A stretch of 64,000 nucleotides of DNA from Photorhabdus noenieputensis (GTDB lineage: Bacteria; Pseudomonadota; Gammaproteobacteria; Enterobacterales; Enterobacteriaceae). The notes beneath the pieces were generated by a model. The model had not been told where the DNA came from. It searched no databases and was given only the letters and a program-made list of their open reading frames with translations. A program made the position numbers and the translations under genes. This document shows positions 8,544-17,630 of the stretch, in pieces (position 1 is the stretch's first letter; each line of letters starts with the position of its first letter). The stretch is from the NCBI RefSeq assembly GCF_018448935.1, contig NZ_RCWC01000001.1, forward strand, positions 368,197 through 432,196, written 5' to 3'.

Positions 8544-9815
8544 TTAATCAGCAATATAAATTTCTGTAATATCAGGACAATCTTCTTTGTTTACTATAGA
8601 TAACCTCAGCCCTGAATCTGACGAATGCACAACGAGCCATCCTCTTGAACCATATCCGGCACCAACCAAAATATTATCGATTGGAGGCATTTGTAAAGGT
8701 AAAAATATACCTGGACTACCAGTACGTAAATATATACATCTTCCTCGTATGTCCTGACTCAATAATATGCTACTTCCGCTGTCTCCACCGGCTCCTATTT
8801 TCCGCCATCCCTGATTAGGACCTTTCTTTTGATATCGCTCGTCGGATTCTGAGCGTGAATATGCCCCCACATCTCTGGCTTCCAGATTGATGTCTTCAAC
8901 CAGCGCTTTGCCGTTAATTTTCCTGTTATTAGGAACCGCATTTTTCGCCAATGCTACGGTTTCTGATAAACCAAGTTCATTTATAGTCGGTTTGTTTTTG
9001 GTTGTATAAATGCTAGTCCAATCTTCTTCAAATCCATAATTATCACGAGCCGAGCGATAAGCGATACCCCCATTTTTGTAATGCACTTTCAACTGAAAAG
9101 CCGGACAGCTCCCAACTCCATTATAGAAATGCACAACATGATCACTAAATTTCGGATGCAGTAAATCATATGACCCTGAATCTACATTCCACGGGACTTG
9201 GTTATCAACAGAATATTTTCCTGTTAATCCGAGTTTAAATGCCCCCACATCACTAGCCCCTAAAGTGATATCTCCAGTCAGGGCTTTACCATTAATTTTC
9301 CTACTATTCGGCACAGCATTTTTCGCCAAATTGACGGTTTCCAATAAATTGAGATTTTTCACAAACTCATTTTTATTGGGAATATCTGCCCCATTTTGGT
9401 TTTTGGCTAATCTATTGTTAGCATTATCATTTATATCAGAAACGAGCTTCTGAGTTGCAGCGAGTGAATGACTATTACCAACAACATCTGTAAGTTGAAC
9501 AATACCTTTCTGTGTTAATGAGGCGTCGGGAACTTTTGGTATCATTTTCTGTTCCAGTGCCTTATTTAATTGATCGGTAAGTTTCTCTATATTTCCGTCA
9601 TCCAGAACATCATTGCCAGATTGTGTCGCGATAAAATTAGCAACTACAGAGGATATTGTGGATGATTGACGTAATGCCTTATTTAATATATTAGTGGTGA
9701 TACCGTCGGGTGCAAACCCAGTCTTCAAATTCTGACTTTCTTCATATTTTTCTTGGCTCGCTGCATTAGCATTAATACTAATAGAAAAAGCCTTAAAATC
9801 ATTTTTAGGACTCAT
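8544..9815 (-). CDS. Long tail fibre protein, array copy E, with a different tip
   Basis: 423 residues, the longest fibre here. After the shared attachment region and the SLTQKGIVQLTD shaft come two copies of a repeat containing NGKAL..DI.L.A.DVGA (about residues 185 and 315), as in lambda-type side tail fibres. A unique C-terminal domain follows and ends DCPDITEIYIAD. It lacks the FRAIGY tip of the other copies and has no Tfa gene directly downstream. It may be the ancestral full-length form, or a chimaera with another phage's fibre. Confidence 0.85.
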   Translation of the reverse strand: MSPKNDFKAFSISINANAASQEKYEESQNLKTGFAPDGITTNILNKALRQSSTISSVVANFIATQSGNDVLDDGNIEKLTDQLNKALEQKMIPKVPDASLTQKGIVQLTDVVGNSHSLAATQKLVSDINDNANNRLAKNQNGADIPNKNEFVKNLNLLETVNLAKNAVPNSRKINGKALTGDITLGASDVGAFKLGLTGKYSVDNQVPWNVDSGSYDLLHPKFSDHVVHFYNGVGSCPAFQLKVHYKNGGIAYRSARDNYGFEEDWTSIYTTKNKPTINELGLSETVALAKNAVPNNRKINGKALVEDINLEARDVGAYSRSESDERYQKKGPNQGWRKIGAGGDSGSSILLSQDIRGRCIYLRTGSPGIFLPLQMPPIDNILVGAGYGSRGWLVVHSSDSGLRLSIVNKEDCPDITEIYIAD

Positions 9816-9863
9816 ACTATACTCCTTAAATTAAGTGGTAAACTTTATAAATAACATATTGAA

Positions 9864-9920
9864 TTATTGTGAAAGTAATTCCTTATTTAATGCGTTGAAT
9901 ACATGGTTTTTATCGGTCAT
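9864..9920 (-). pseudogene. Tfa stub downstream of fibre F
   Basis: A minus-strand ATG opens MTDKNHVFNALNKE, which matches the first 13 or so codons of the array's Tfa genes. The frame then runs into spacer sequence and stops after 18 residues. The stub sits exactly where a Tfa gene should follow fibre F, so nearly all of that gene has been deleted up to the spacer of the next unit. Confidence 0.75.
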
Positions 9921-9970
9921 AATTTTTTCTATGTTAATTAAATGATTATGGCAAATTGATTTTTATTAAA

Positions 9971-10690
9971 TTAATATCCTATCGCCCTAAAATACGCGCC
10001 AACAGGCGTAGGATGATTAGTAGGGCTTCTATAACATCGGAATTGACTCCGATCTACTACGTGTACTGAACATATTCCGGAGTCTTGAGGGTTATAACCA
10101 CCGTTAGCTAACACAATATTTAAACATGCGTTCGGAAATGGTATTGGGAAACTATTTAAATACCCGGCTTCCATAGAACCATAGCCGTGAACTAATACAA
10201 ACCCCCACATTTCAATTAAACCCGAAGGTAATTTTTGCCAGCCGGTAGAACTTAGGTTTGCGTTGAAAAACGACATATCTGGAACCTGATTAACGCCAGT
10301 TCCTATTTCCCTTTTTGCAGCTTCATTTAAACCTAAGTTTTTTATAAACGTATTTTTATCAGGAATATCTGCGCCGTTTTGTGCTTTTTCTAATGCGGAG
10401 TTGGAAATTTTAGTTATAATTTTTTGTTCTAATGCTCTATTTAACTGGGTGATTAGTTTAACAATATTCCCATCATCCACAACATCATCGCCAGATTGTG
10501 TTGCGATAAAATCAGCCACGGCAGAGGTTATTGTTGACGATTGACGTAATGCTTTATTTAACACATGAATAGTAATATATTCTGGTGGAAACCCGGTTTG
10601 TAAATTCTTACTTGTTTCATATTCTTGTTGACTCACTACGTTGGCATTGTTATTAATAGAAAAAGCTTTAAAATCATTCTTGGGACTCAT
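9971..10690 (-). CDS. Phage-type tail fibre protein, array copy F
   Basis: About 239 residues without the shaft insertion. The tip is close to that of copy A (GFVLVHGYG, GGYNPQDSGICSV, then a final YFRAIGY), although the two lie 7 kb apart and their attachment regions differ more. This pattern fits exchange of tips between units. The start at 10690 (SPKNDFKAFSI) is chosen over an ATG two codons upstream because the copies align there. Its Tfa partner is only the stub at 9864-9920. Confidence 0.85.
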   Translation of the reverse strand: MSPKNDFKAFSINNNANVVSQQEYETSKNLQTGFPPEYITIHVLNKALRQSSTITSAVADFIATQSGDDVVDDGNIVKLITQLNRALEQKIITKISNSALEKAQNGADIPDKNTFIKNLGLNEAAKREIGTGVNQVPDMSFFNANLSSTGWQKLPSGLIEMWGFVLVHGYGSMEAGYLNSFPIPFPNACLNIVLANGGYNPQDSGICSVHVVDRSQFRCYRSPTNHPTPVGAYFRAIGY

Positions 10691-11271
10691 ATACACTTTC
10701 CTTAAATAAAATAATGTTCTGTTATAATTAGCATGTTGAGTTATATTATAGGCAATTTATCGAGATTGAGTTCAATTATAGTCTACTCCAAAAAGAGGAT
10801 AATAAGATTATATTATAACTTAAACGATTGATTGTTTATGTATGATTGATGACAATAAATCGTTTAACATCTTGTAATCGAAAGCATATTTAAGATGTTT
10901 ATGTTTCATGTCTGAAAATTATTTTATCTTATTTCTTTAGGCAATTTTCCCAATGGTTTTCATAAGTTTTATTAAAATACAGGGTGTAAAAATAGTAGCT
11001 ACGAAAATATTGATATTTTATCTATTGGTTAGATTATTATATTTTTCTATGCTTTCACCATAAATACAGAAGATTATCTTTATCAAATAGGAAGGGGAGT
11101 CATCTTCTAAAAAAATAAAAAAAGGGCTGCCATGCAGCCCACAATTCTAATCATAAATCATACTTGACCGGAGTAATACTTCAAAAGCATCGGCAATCGG
11201 CCGGTCAAAACAGTCATTATCATCACTGAAAAAAATCGGGGATAGAATAATGCCCGGTATTGATAATTTTA
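10691..11271. other. AT-rich spacer with a terminator at 11124-11140
   Basis: About 580 bp without a supported gene. It holds a perfect GGGCTGC-cat-GCAGCCC palindrome at 11124-11140, followed on the minus strand by a long T-rich run, a strong rho-independent terminator for the collar/Tfa pair to its right. The part left of it resembles the spacer at 8089-8543 and should contain the fibre F promoter. Between the palindrome and 11271 I see nothing recognisable. Confidence 0.65.
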
Positions 11272-11871
11272 TTATTCTGGTATTTGTGGCCACTCAATAT
11301 CTGAAACCATTGAAGTATCAACACGGTTCAGTAATACCACATACTTCTTCCAGGCAAGTAATAATGCTTTCTCTGCGTCTGAGGCCATCTCAGTCTCAAT
11401 AGCATATTGTAATAAAATGATGGCTTCATTAGCTTGTTCGCGAAGAATGACACGGTGTTGTTCCGCCTGTTTCATCTGATTGGCTTTTTGAGCTTCAATA
11501 TCTGTTACCCATTTTTCGCCATCCCACTTATCAAAATCGGTGCTTGGTTGTTTGAATGTCAGCGTTTCTGGTAATTCACCCGGTTTAATGATTTCCTTCT
11601 GTTCCACAGTTTGGGTGTTGTAAGCTATTTTCCCGCGATAATCTGGTACCATTTGCCAGCCGGTTAAATCAGGTGAACGACAGGCGACATATCCCTCTTG
11701 GGTTTCAGGTGGTGCGTCTGTGCAGGAATTGGCAGGAAGGCCGATACCAACGGGAAGGTACTCATCAGAACTGTTTAAATATTCCAGCGTAATCGCATCG
11801 TAATTAAACACAACGATATTTCCGGCACTGATGGCAATATTATTTTTATCCAGTATAGCCTTATTCATCAT
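11272..11871 (-). CDS. Tail fibre assembly protein (Tfa family), long form
   Basis: 199 residues. The first ~130 (including GYVACRSPDLTGWQMVPDYRGKIAYN) are typical of longer Tfa/Caudo_TAP proteins. The C-terminal helix (SDAEKALLLAWKKYVVLLNRVDTS..SDIEWPQIPE) is clearly related to the 144-residue Tfa proteins nearby. Its start overlaps the end of the collar gene by four bases (ATGA), so the two are a translationally coupled pair. It is the least decayed cassette of the array. Confidence 0.87.
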   Translation of the reverse strand: MMNKAILDKNNIAISAGNIVVFNYDAITLEYLNSSDEYLPVGIGLPANSCTDAPPETQEGYVACRSPDLTGWQMVPDYRGKIAYNTQTVEQKEIIKPGELPETLTFKQPSTDFDKWDGEKWVTDIEAQKANQMKQAEQHRVILREQANEAIILLQYAIETEMASDAEKALLLAWKKYVVLLNRVDTSMVSDIEWPQIPE

Positions 11872-12368
11872 GCAATCCTCACAATGTAATTAAATGCCAC
11901 ATTTCGTGGGCGTGTTTCTATTCCCGTTGAAGCAGCAATCGCATTATCCATATAACCGTAACTCCCAGATCCCATACCGATAGCGATGCCTATTCCGCGA
12001 GGATCAATGCCGTAGTTAACGTTTTGGTAGATACTATTGAGAATACGGCCTGCTGCACCTACCCCGTCGGTTCCGCCATTTGAGTTGGACCACATTCGGA
12101 CAACCCTATGACTATGTGGAGCAATATCTGCCAGTTGCCCAGATAATAGGTATCGGCCAATATCCACTCCACGCCCATCATCCCAGCCCCGGATAAATTC
12201 ACCCCGTAAATCAGGTAATCTACCAGTAGGATAAGCTTGCGCTAATTTTGGATATAAAGTTTGATCAAAGATTGCTCCATTGCATTTCACCCACCCATTT
12301 GGTGGTATGTCAGTCGGCCAAGGGAGTGGTATTCCTACCGGGATTTCTTCAAGTACCAACGTGCTCAT
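11868..12368 (-). CDS. Phage tail collar domain protein
   Basis: 166 residues matching the tail-collar family. It has a PLPWPTDIPPNGWVKCNGAIFD segment, then YPKLAQAYPTGRLPDLRGEFIRGWDDGRGVD, and a C-terminal TRPRNVAFNYIVRIA typical of fibre tips with this domain. It lacks the array's usual N-terminal attachment region, which may be the separated fragment upstream (12556-12921). It could therefore be the tip of a formerly longer fibre or an independent short fibre. It is coupled to the Tfa gene downstream. Confidence 0.85.
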   Translation of the reverse strand: MSTLVLEEIPVGIPLPWPTDIPPNGWVKCNGAIFDQTLYPKLAQAYPTGRLPDLRGEFIRGWDDGRGVDIGRYLLSGQLADIAPHSHRVVRMWSNSNGGTDGVGAAGRILNSIYQNVNYGIDPRGIGIAIGMGSGSYGYMDNAIAASTGIETRPRNVAFNYIVRIA

Positions 12369-12555
12369 TATGCTGCCCTCATCGTATAGTTAAACGCTAG
12401 GTTATGTGGCTTTGATACCCCTATATCGGTAATCCGCCACTAGGATAAACTTCCGTTAATTTTTGATATAAAGTTTTATCGAAGATCGCTCCATTACATT
12501 TCACCCACTATTTGGTGTATGTCAGTCGGTCAAGGATGTGGTACACCTACCGAAA
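12369..12555 (-). pseudogene. Decayed duplicate of the collar gene
   Basis: The minus strand repeats, in degraded form, pieces of the adjacent collar gene: the segment around the cysteine (KCNGAIFDKTLYQK-like), the GGLPI-like PTGRLPD region, and the 3' end (around AFNYTMRAA). Stops and small deletions break it and the central half is missing. It lies between a fibre N-terminal fragment and the intact collar gene, so it may be the former tip of that fibre. Confidence 0.7.
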
Positions 12556-12921
12556 TTAACTTTTCCGGTTTTTCATAAATACATTTTTATTAGGAATATC
12601 TGCAACATTTTGTAATTTTTTCAAAGCGTAATTGGAAATTTCAGTTATAATTTTTTGTTCTAACTCTCTGCTTAATTGAGTGTTAGATTTAACGATATCA
12701 CCATTATCGAGAACACTATCACCAGATTGTATCGCGATGAAATTAGCCACAGCAGAGACTATTGTTGACGATCGACGTAATGCCTTATTTAATGAATGAG
12801 TGGGAACATTATCTGGTAAAAATCCAGAATACAGACTCAGGATTTTTTCGTATTTTTCTTGATTTACTACACCAGCATTATTGCTGGTAGAAAAATCCTT
12901 AAAATCATTTTTTGGACTCAT
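12556..12921 (-). pseudogene. Tail fibre N-terminal fragment (copy G)
   Basis: About 121 codons covering only the attachment region (SPKNDFKDFSTSNNAGVVNQ, then LNKALRRSSTIVSAVANFIA, to NKNVFMKN), after which the frame ends. All other copies continue for at least another 110 residues. The following minus-strand sequence is collar-gene debris, so the original was probably an N-terminal fibre domain joined to a collar-type tip. Confidence 0.8.
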
Positions 12922-13137
12922 ATAGTTTCCTCAAATTAGGTTATGTATTTATAGACCATACCTTGAGTTGTTGTAAAGATAGTATCCGTTCATTTATAAT
13001 TTAGTTCAGAAAAGGAATCATGGAGTGATTTATAACTTAAGTTGTTAACTATTTATATGTGGCTGGTAGTAATAAATAATCAATGTTTTATAATTGGAAA
13101 TATACCAAAGCTATTAATATCTTATTTCTATAAATTA

Positions 13138-13264
13138 TATACCCTATGGATTTCAAGATACATCGCGACGGCAAGGGAGAGAATCCCCGGGAGCATAGCA
13201 AACTATGTGACCGGGGTGAGCGAGCGCAGCCAACAAAGAGGCAACTTGAAGGATGACGGGTATA
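13138..13264. repeat. ERIC element 1
   Basis: Exactly 127 bp, starting and ending with TATA, with the central hairpin around ATCCCCGG..AGCATAG..CTATGTGACCGGGGTGAGCG that defines enterobacterial repetitive intergenic consensus sequences. It is nearly identical to the copies at 14262-14388 and 45872-45998. It has the same orientation as the second copy, and the two bracket the unknown gene at 13273-13608. Short open frames across it are not genes. Confidence 0.93.
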
Positions 13265-13272
13265 GTTAACTA

Positions 13273-13608
13273 TTAAGATCCCATTATCCACCTAAATTCA
13301 ATATTTGCTCCCTGAGTAAAAGTGAAGTTGGCGGCTGTAATTCTATAGGAATAAAGAGCGTTAGGAGGTGCATAAAGTATTTTACTTTCTCCATATATGA
13401 CATCGATATAATTATAGAGCTGATATTCTCCAAATGGGGCCGCCCAGTAAAATGAAACCCTAACTGGTGCTGGGCCTCTGTTTGTTATAACGGCATTATA
13501 AACTGGCAGAGGGAGTACTATATTACTATGACTATCAATCTCGATAGTTTGATTAGGGGCTATGTATATAGTGCCTTTCTGTGGGTTTGTTTGGTGTTCT
13601 GGTTTCAT
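13273..13608 (-). CDS. Unknown small protein, probable beta-sandwich
   Basis: 111 residues that I do not recognise. The composition is rich in aromatic and beta-branched residues (for example IYIAPNQTIEIDS, VRVSFYWAAPFGEYQLYN, YSYRITAANFTF, ending IEFRWIMGS). It has no signal peptide, membrane helix or cysteine, which suggests a small soluble all-beta protein. AAGGAGATAAT precedes the ATG, a strong ribosome site. It is alone on its strand between an ERIC and a long AT-rich gap, and does not resemble the surrounding tail genes. Function unknown. Confidence 0.65.
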   Translation of the reverse strand: MKPEHQTNPQKGTIYIAPNQTIEIDSHSNIVLPLPVYNAVITNRGPAPVRVSFYWAAPFGEYQLYNYIDVIYGESKILYAPPNALYSYRITAANFTFTQGANIEFRWIMGS

Positions 13609-14050
13609 TATATTATCTCCTTATTATGGCAGTTGTTTGGTTGTTTATATAACAGGTGATTTCATCTGTTATATTTAACTTAACATTTTCCTCAAATGGT
13701 TAAATATTGAAATTTATCAGTGATGTAAAAGGAATTTCTTAGATTAAATATAGGGGAATAAATAATAATATCTCTATTATCATTGCTAATGTTCAAAATT
13801 ATATTTTATTTAACGAGGCTAAAGTTAATAAAATTAACTGGATTATTTCCAAAATGGCGTTGTTTTTATTTAAGCAAAGGAGTAGATTGTGTTACGTTAT
13901 AATAATGTTTTATTTTATTTTCATTAATAACATAATTATTAAAATAAATTTATTGATTGTTTTTACACTGATGTTAGCTTTGTATTTGAAAATTTATATG
14001 TAAATAAGCTTTTGGTAAATGAAATCTATTATTTTTTGTGAGGAGGGTAA
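13609..14050. other. AT-rich gap without recognised genes
   Basis: About 440 bp. It contains the leader of the 13273-13608 gene and an imperfect inverted repeat (ATATAACAG..CTGTTATAT at 13647-13674). Just before 14051 there is an AGGAGGG ribosome site for the inverted fibre fragment. Nothing else is supported. Confidence 0.5.
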
Positions 14051-14418
14051 ATGAGTAATAAAAATGACTTTAAAGCGTTTTCTATTAGTAATAACGCTAA
14101 TGTCGTGAGTCAAGAAAGATACGAAGAAAGCCTGAGTTTATATTCTGGTTTTCCACCAGATAATATTCCCACTCACTTATTAAATAAGGTACTACGTCAG
14201 TCATCGACAATAGCCTCTGTTGTGGCTAATTTTATGTCCACTCAGTGTGGAAAGGATGTTTTATACCCTATGGATTTCAAGATGCATCGTGACGGCAAGG
14301 GAGAGAATCCCCGGGAGCATAGATAACTATGTGACCGGGGTGAGCGAGTGCAGCCAATAAAGAGGCAACTTGAAAGATGACGGATATAGATAATGGTGAT
14401 TTGGTAACCCTTAATTAG
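14051..14418 (+). pseudogene. Inverted tail fibre N-terminal fragment split by an ERIC
   Basis: This is the only plus-strand member of the array. It begins SNKNDFKAFSISNNANVVSQ, close to copy D, behind an AGGAGGG ribosome site. The frame enters an ERIC at codon 71 (after KDVL). Removing 14262-14388 with one TA restores DVLDNGDLVTLN and then a stop at 14418, so the gene was already truncated when the ERIC arrived. The fragment resembles residues 1-83 of the other fibres. Confidence 0.85.
14262..14388. repeat. ERIC element 2, inserted in a fibre gene fragment
   Basis: 127 bp with TATA ends and the same central hairpin as the other two copies. The host reading frame is restored on both sides if the element and one TA are removed, which shows insertion at a TA dinucleotide with duplication of that TA. 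Confidence 0.93.
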
Positions 14419-14425
14419 TATTTTA

Positions 14426-14468
14426 AAATGAATAACAATCCTAACTTGTTTCGGATTGTTATTCATTT
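14426..14468. terminator. Long inverted repeat, terminator-like
   Basis: A perfect 16-bp stem (AAATGAATAACAATCC and its complement) encloses an 11-base loop, just right of the truncated fibre fragment and about 200 bp before tadA. No strong T run follows on either strand, so intrinsic termination is possible but unproven. It marks the right boundary of the tail-fibre array. Confidence 0.5.
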
Positions 14469-14656
14469 AAAGTAAATATAAAGATGTTATAAAATAGAGT
14501 TGTATTATATATTCTATTGTTAATTTTTTGGATATTTTAGTAGCAAGAAATATATAAAATGATCTCGGGGATCTATTCCCAATGGATTAATAAGAAAATA
14601 TATCTGGAAAGTAAGTAAAATAAATCGTTATAATTACCCCTGATACAACCAAATGA

Positions 14657-15175
<519 letters not shown>

Positions 15176-15186
15176 ATATTATTGAT

Positions 15187-17493
15187 TCACTCTTTTAGTA
15201 CCCATATATGGTACTCGCCGTTTATCATCTCTGCGCCCTCTAGAATTTTTTCAAAGCCAGGGAACTTGTTATTCCATTCACCGAGTTGGCGAATATATTG
15301 TAACCGGGGCGCAAGTTCATCACCAAAACGTTCTCCCGGTAGGATTATTGGTATACCTGGTGGATAAGGAATAACACTCACAGCCGATATGCGCCCTGCC
15401 AGTGCATTAAGTGGTAGATGTTCAGTACGGCCTCCCATATGATCAAGGTGTGCTTGTCGGGGGAGTTTCACTATCTCAGGTAATTGGCTAAATGATTTCT
15501 TTTGCTCAATATCCATTTCATATTCTTTTATATACCCAAATATCTTATCCGAAATATCCTTTAGCCCCATATTTTCATAATATTCAGGGTATTGCTTCGC
15601 GAGTTTTGGCAAACATTGTTTAAGTGAAGTATTAGCGTCATAGTGTTTCTTGAAATTCAACAACACATTGATCAATGTTCCCCATTTACCTTTGGTGACG
15701 CCAATAGAAAACAGGCAAAGAACGATAAAATCGGTGGTACGTGCCGGCACAATATCATGCTGACTGAGATAAGCGGAAAGGATTTCGGCTGGAATGCCAC
15801 TTTCCAGCAATTCATCATTATCATTCATTCCTGGGCATAAAATACCAACTTTTGTTGGATCTAGCAGGCACCATTCTTCTGATAGATTGGTAAATCCATG
15901 CCATTTGTCTCCCTCTTTTAATACCCAACAGGAAGGGTCCGTTGCCAATTGTTCTCTGTTGGCGTCATGGAAAGGAATTAATTTACCGCTATCTGCGCTG
16001 ATAATCTCTCTGGCATTCCAGGGTAAGAAGAACCAATCATCTTTTTGTTTAAATTGATGATGGATTTTTGCTAATGTCAGACGGAAGTCTACGGCTTCAT
16101 TAATAGCGTTTTGTATCAGTCTTTGCCCCTGTGGGCCATCCATCATGGCCGCTGCAATTTCATTAGTGGCGATAAGCGAATATAGCGGTGAAGTTGTGGC
16201 GTGCATCATATAAGACTCGTTGAAACGGGAATGTTCAACGGGTTTTTTACCATTGCGGATATGGATATAGGATGATTGTGATAGCGCTGCCAACATCTTA
16301 TGTGTGGATTGAGTGGCAAATATTGTCGGACCATTATTGTCAAAATCATTTGGGTCATCACGCATTGAGTATCGATATTTATACATAGGATTAAAACGAG
16401 CATAAGCAAACCAAGCTTCATCAAAGTGAATTTGATCAACACTTTTTGCCAATAAACTTTCTGCTTGTTCTGCGTGATAACATATTCCATCGTAAGTACA
16501 ATTGGTGATGACTGCATAAACAGGTTGATTGTCTACTGCACACTCTTTTAGTGGGTGTTTATTAATGAGTTGTTGGATATATTCTGGTTGAAATTGATCT
16601 CTGGGAATCGGGCCTATAATGCCATAGCGGTTGCGTTGAGGAATAAGATATACGGGCAAAGCTCCAGTCATTATTAAGCCTTGTCCAATAGATTTATGGC
16701 AATTGCGATCACATATAACAATCTCTTTCTCACCAATAATGGCACCCATGATAATACGGTTAGAACCTGAAGTGCCATTAAGAACGCAATAGCTTTGATG
16801 GGCACCAAAAATAGTTGCGGCATATTCTTCTGATTCTTTAATAGCACCTGTATGATCTAGCAGTGAACCAAGTATTTTTCTTTCTATGCCAATATCACTT
16901 CGGAATAAATTTTCTCCAAAGAAATTAATTAATTCTCTTCCTGCCGCTGTTTTAGCCAATGCGACACCGCCTTGATGTCCGGGAGCAGTCCAAGAATATT
17001 CTGGGGATTCTTGGGTATATTGAAGTAATGCACGAGTAAAAGGAGGTAATAATTGAGCATGATATTTCTTAATTAGTGAACTGGCGCGAGAGGCGATAAA
17101 TCCAGCCGTGTCTTCAAGCATCCAGACGAATTCATCTGCTAATCCCATAACTTCAAGTGTCAGCGTGTCGATGCTGGAATATTCCGCGGTCAACAATACC
17201 GGAATGGTTGTATTGTGTTTGCGTATTTCTTTCAGTAATTCTAAGACTTGTTTATGAGATTCGTAGTTATTATCTCCTGAAGTCCAATCAACAAAAATAC
17301 AGCATAGTGAGGAATCAGAAGAAACTGTGGCTATACCATCTTGGAATGTAGCCGCCAGGATAACAGCGAAATTGTTCTTTTTTAATGCTTCTATTAGCTC
17401 TGTAAAGGCTCGACCATTCGCAGTCGTCGGGCTAAATACATGGCTGCTGACGACCATAATTTTGTTTTGTTCGTTAATGTCTAAATTAATCAT
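15187..17493 (-). CDS. adiA: Biodegradative (acid-inducible) arginine decarboxylase
   Basis: 768 residues of the fold-type I PLP decarboxylase family with an N-terminal response-regulator-like wing domain. It aligns throughout with E. coli AdiA (EYSWTAPGHQGGV near 165-177, NLFRSDIGIERKILGSLLDHTGA, ITNCTYDGICY near 329-339) better than with lysine or ornithine decarboxylases. The PLP lysine is Lys399 in STHKM. It would convert arginine to agmatine and CO2, consuming a proton. No arginine/agmatine antiporter or adiY regulator lies beside it. Substrate choice is inferred from overall similarity. Confidence 0.87.
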   Translation of the reverse strand: MINLDINEQNKIMVVSSHVFSPTTANGRAFTELIEALKKNNFAVILAATFQDGIATVSSDSSLCCIFVDWTSGDNNYESHKQVLELLKEIRKHNTTIPVLLTAEYSSIDTLTLEVMGLADEFVWMLEDTAGFIASRASSLIKKYHAQLLPPFTRALLQYTQESPEYSWTAPGHQGGVALAKTAAGRELINFFGENLFRSDIGIERKILGSLLDHTGAIKESEEYAATIFGAHQSYCVLNGTSGSNRIIMGAIIGEKEIVICDRNCHKSIGQGLIMTGALPVYLIPQRNRYGIIGPIPRDQFQPEYIQQLINKHPLKECAVDNQPVYAVITNCTYDGICYHAEQAESLLAKSVDQIHFDEAWFAYARFNPMYKYRYSMRDDPNDFDNNGPTIFATQSTHKMLAALSQSSYIHIRNGKKPVEHSRFNESYMMHATTSPLYSLIATNEIAAAMMDGPQGQRLIQNAINEAVDFRLTLAKIHHQFKQKDDWFFLPWNAREIISADSGKLIPFHDANREQLATDPSCWVLKEGDKWHGFTNLSEEWCLLDPTKVGILCPGMNDNDELLESGIPAEILSAYLSQHDIVPARTTDFIVLCLFSIGVTKGKWGTLINVLLNFKKHYDANTSLKQCLPKLAKQYPEYYENMGLKDISDKIFGYIKEYEMDIEQKKSFSQLPEIVKLPRQAHLDHMGGRTEHLPLNALAGRISAVSVIPYPPGIPIILPGERFGDELAPRLQYIRQLGEWNNKFPGFEKILEGAEMINGEYHIWVLKE

Positions 17494-17630
17494 GATTTAT
17501 CCTTTGAGAGAGATAGTGTTCTGATGAATTTAGTATGGTTAGCTGAATTAGCTGTCAAACATAATATAACTGAGGATATATAATGGCTGTAATTGACTCC
17601 TTAGGGCCTTATATTTGTTTACTTTTATTT

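Noticed and set aside
13042..13291. Open frames across ERIC 1 on both strands, and similar ones across ERIC 2 (14242-14466)
   Set aside because: They consist of ERIC sequence read through; the same translations recur wherever an ERIC lies.
1942..14418. A prophage
   Set aside because: No integrase, repressor, terminase, capsid, portal or tail-tube gene is present; only fibre and assembly genes occur.
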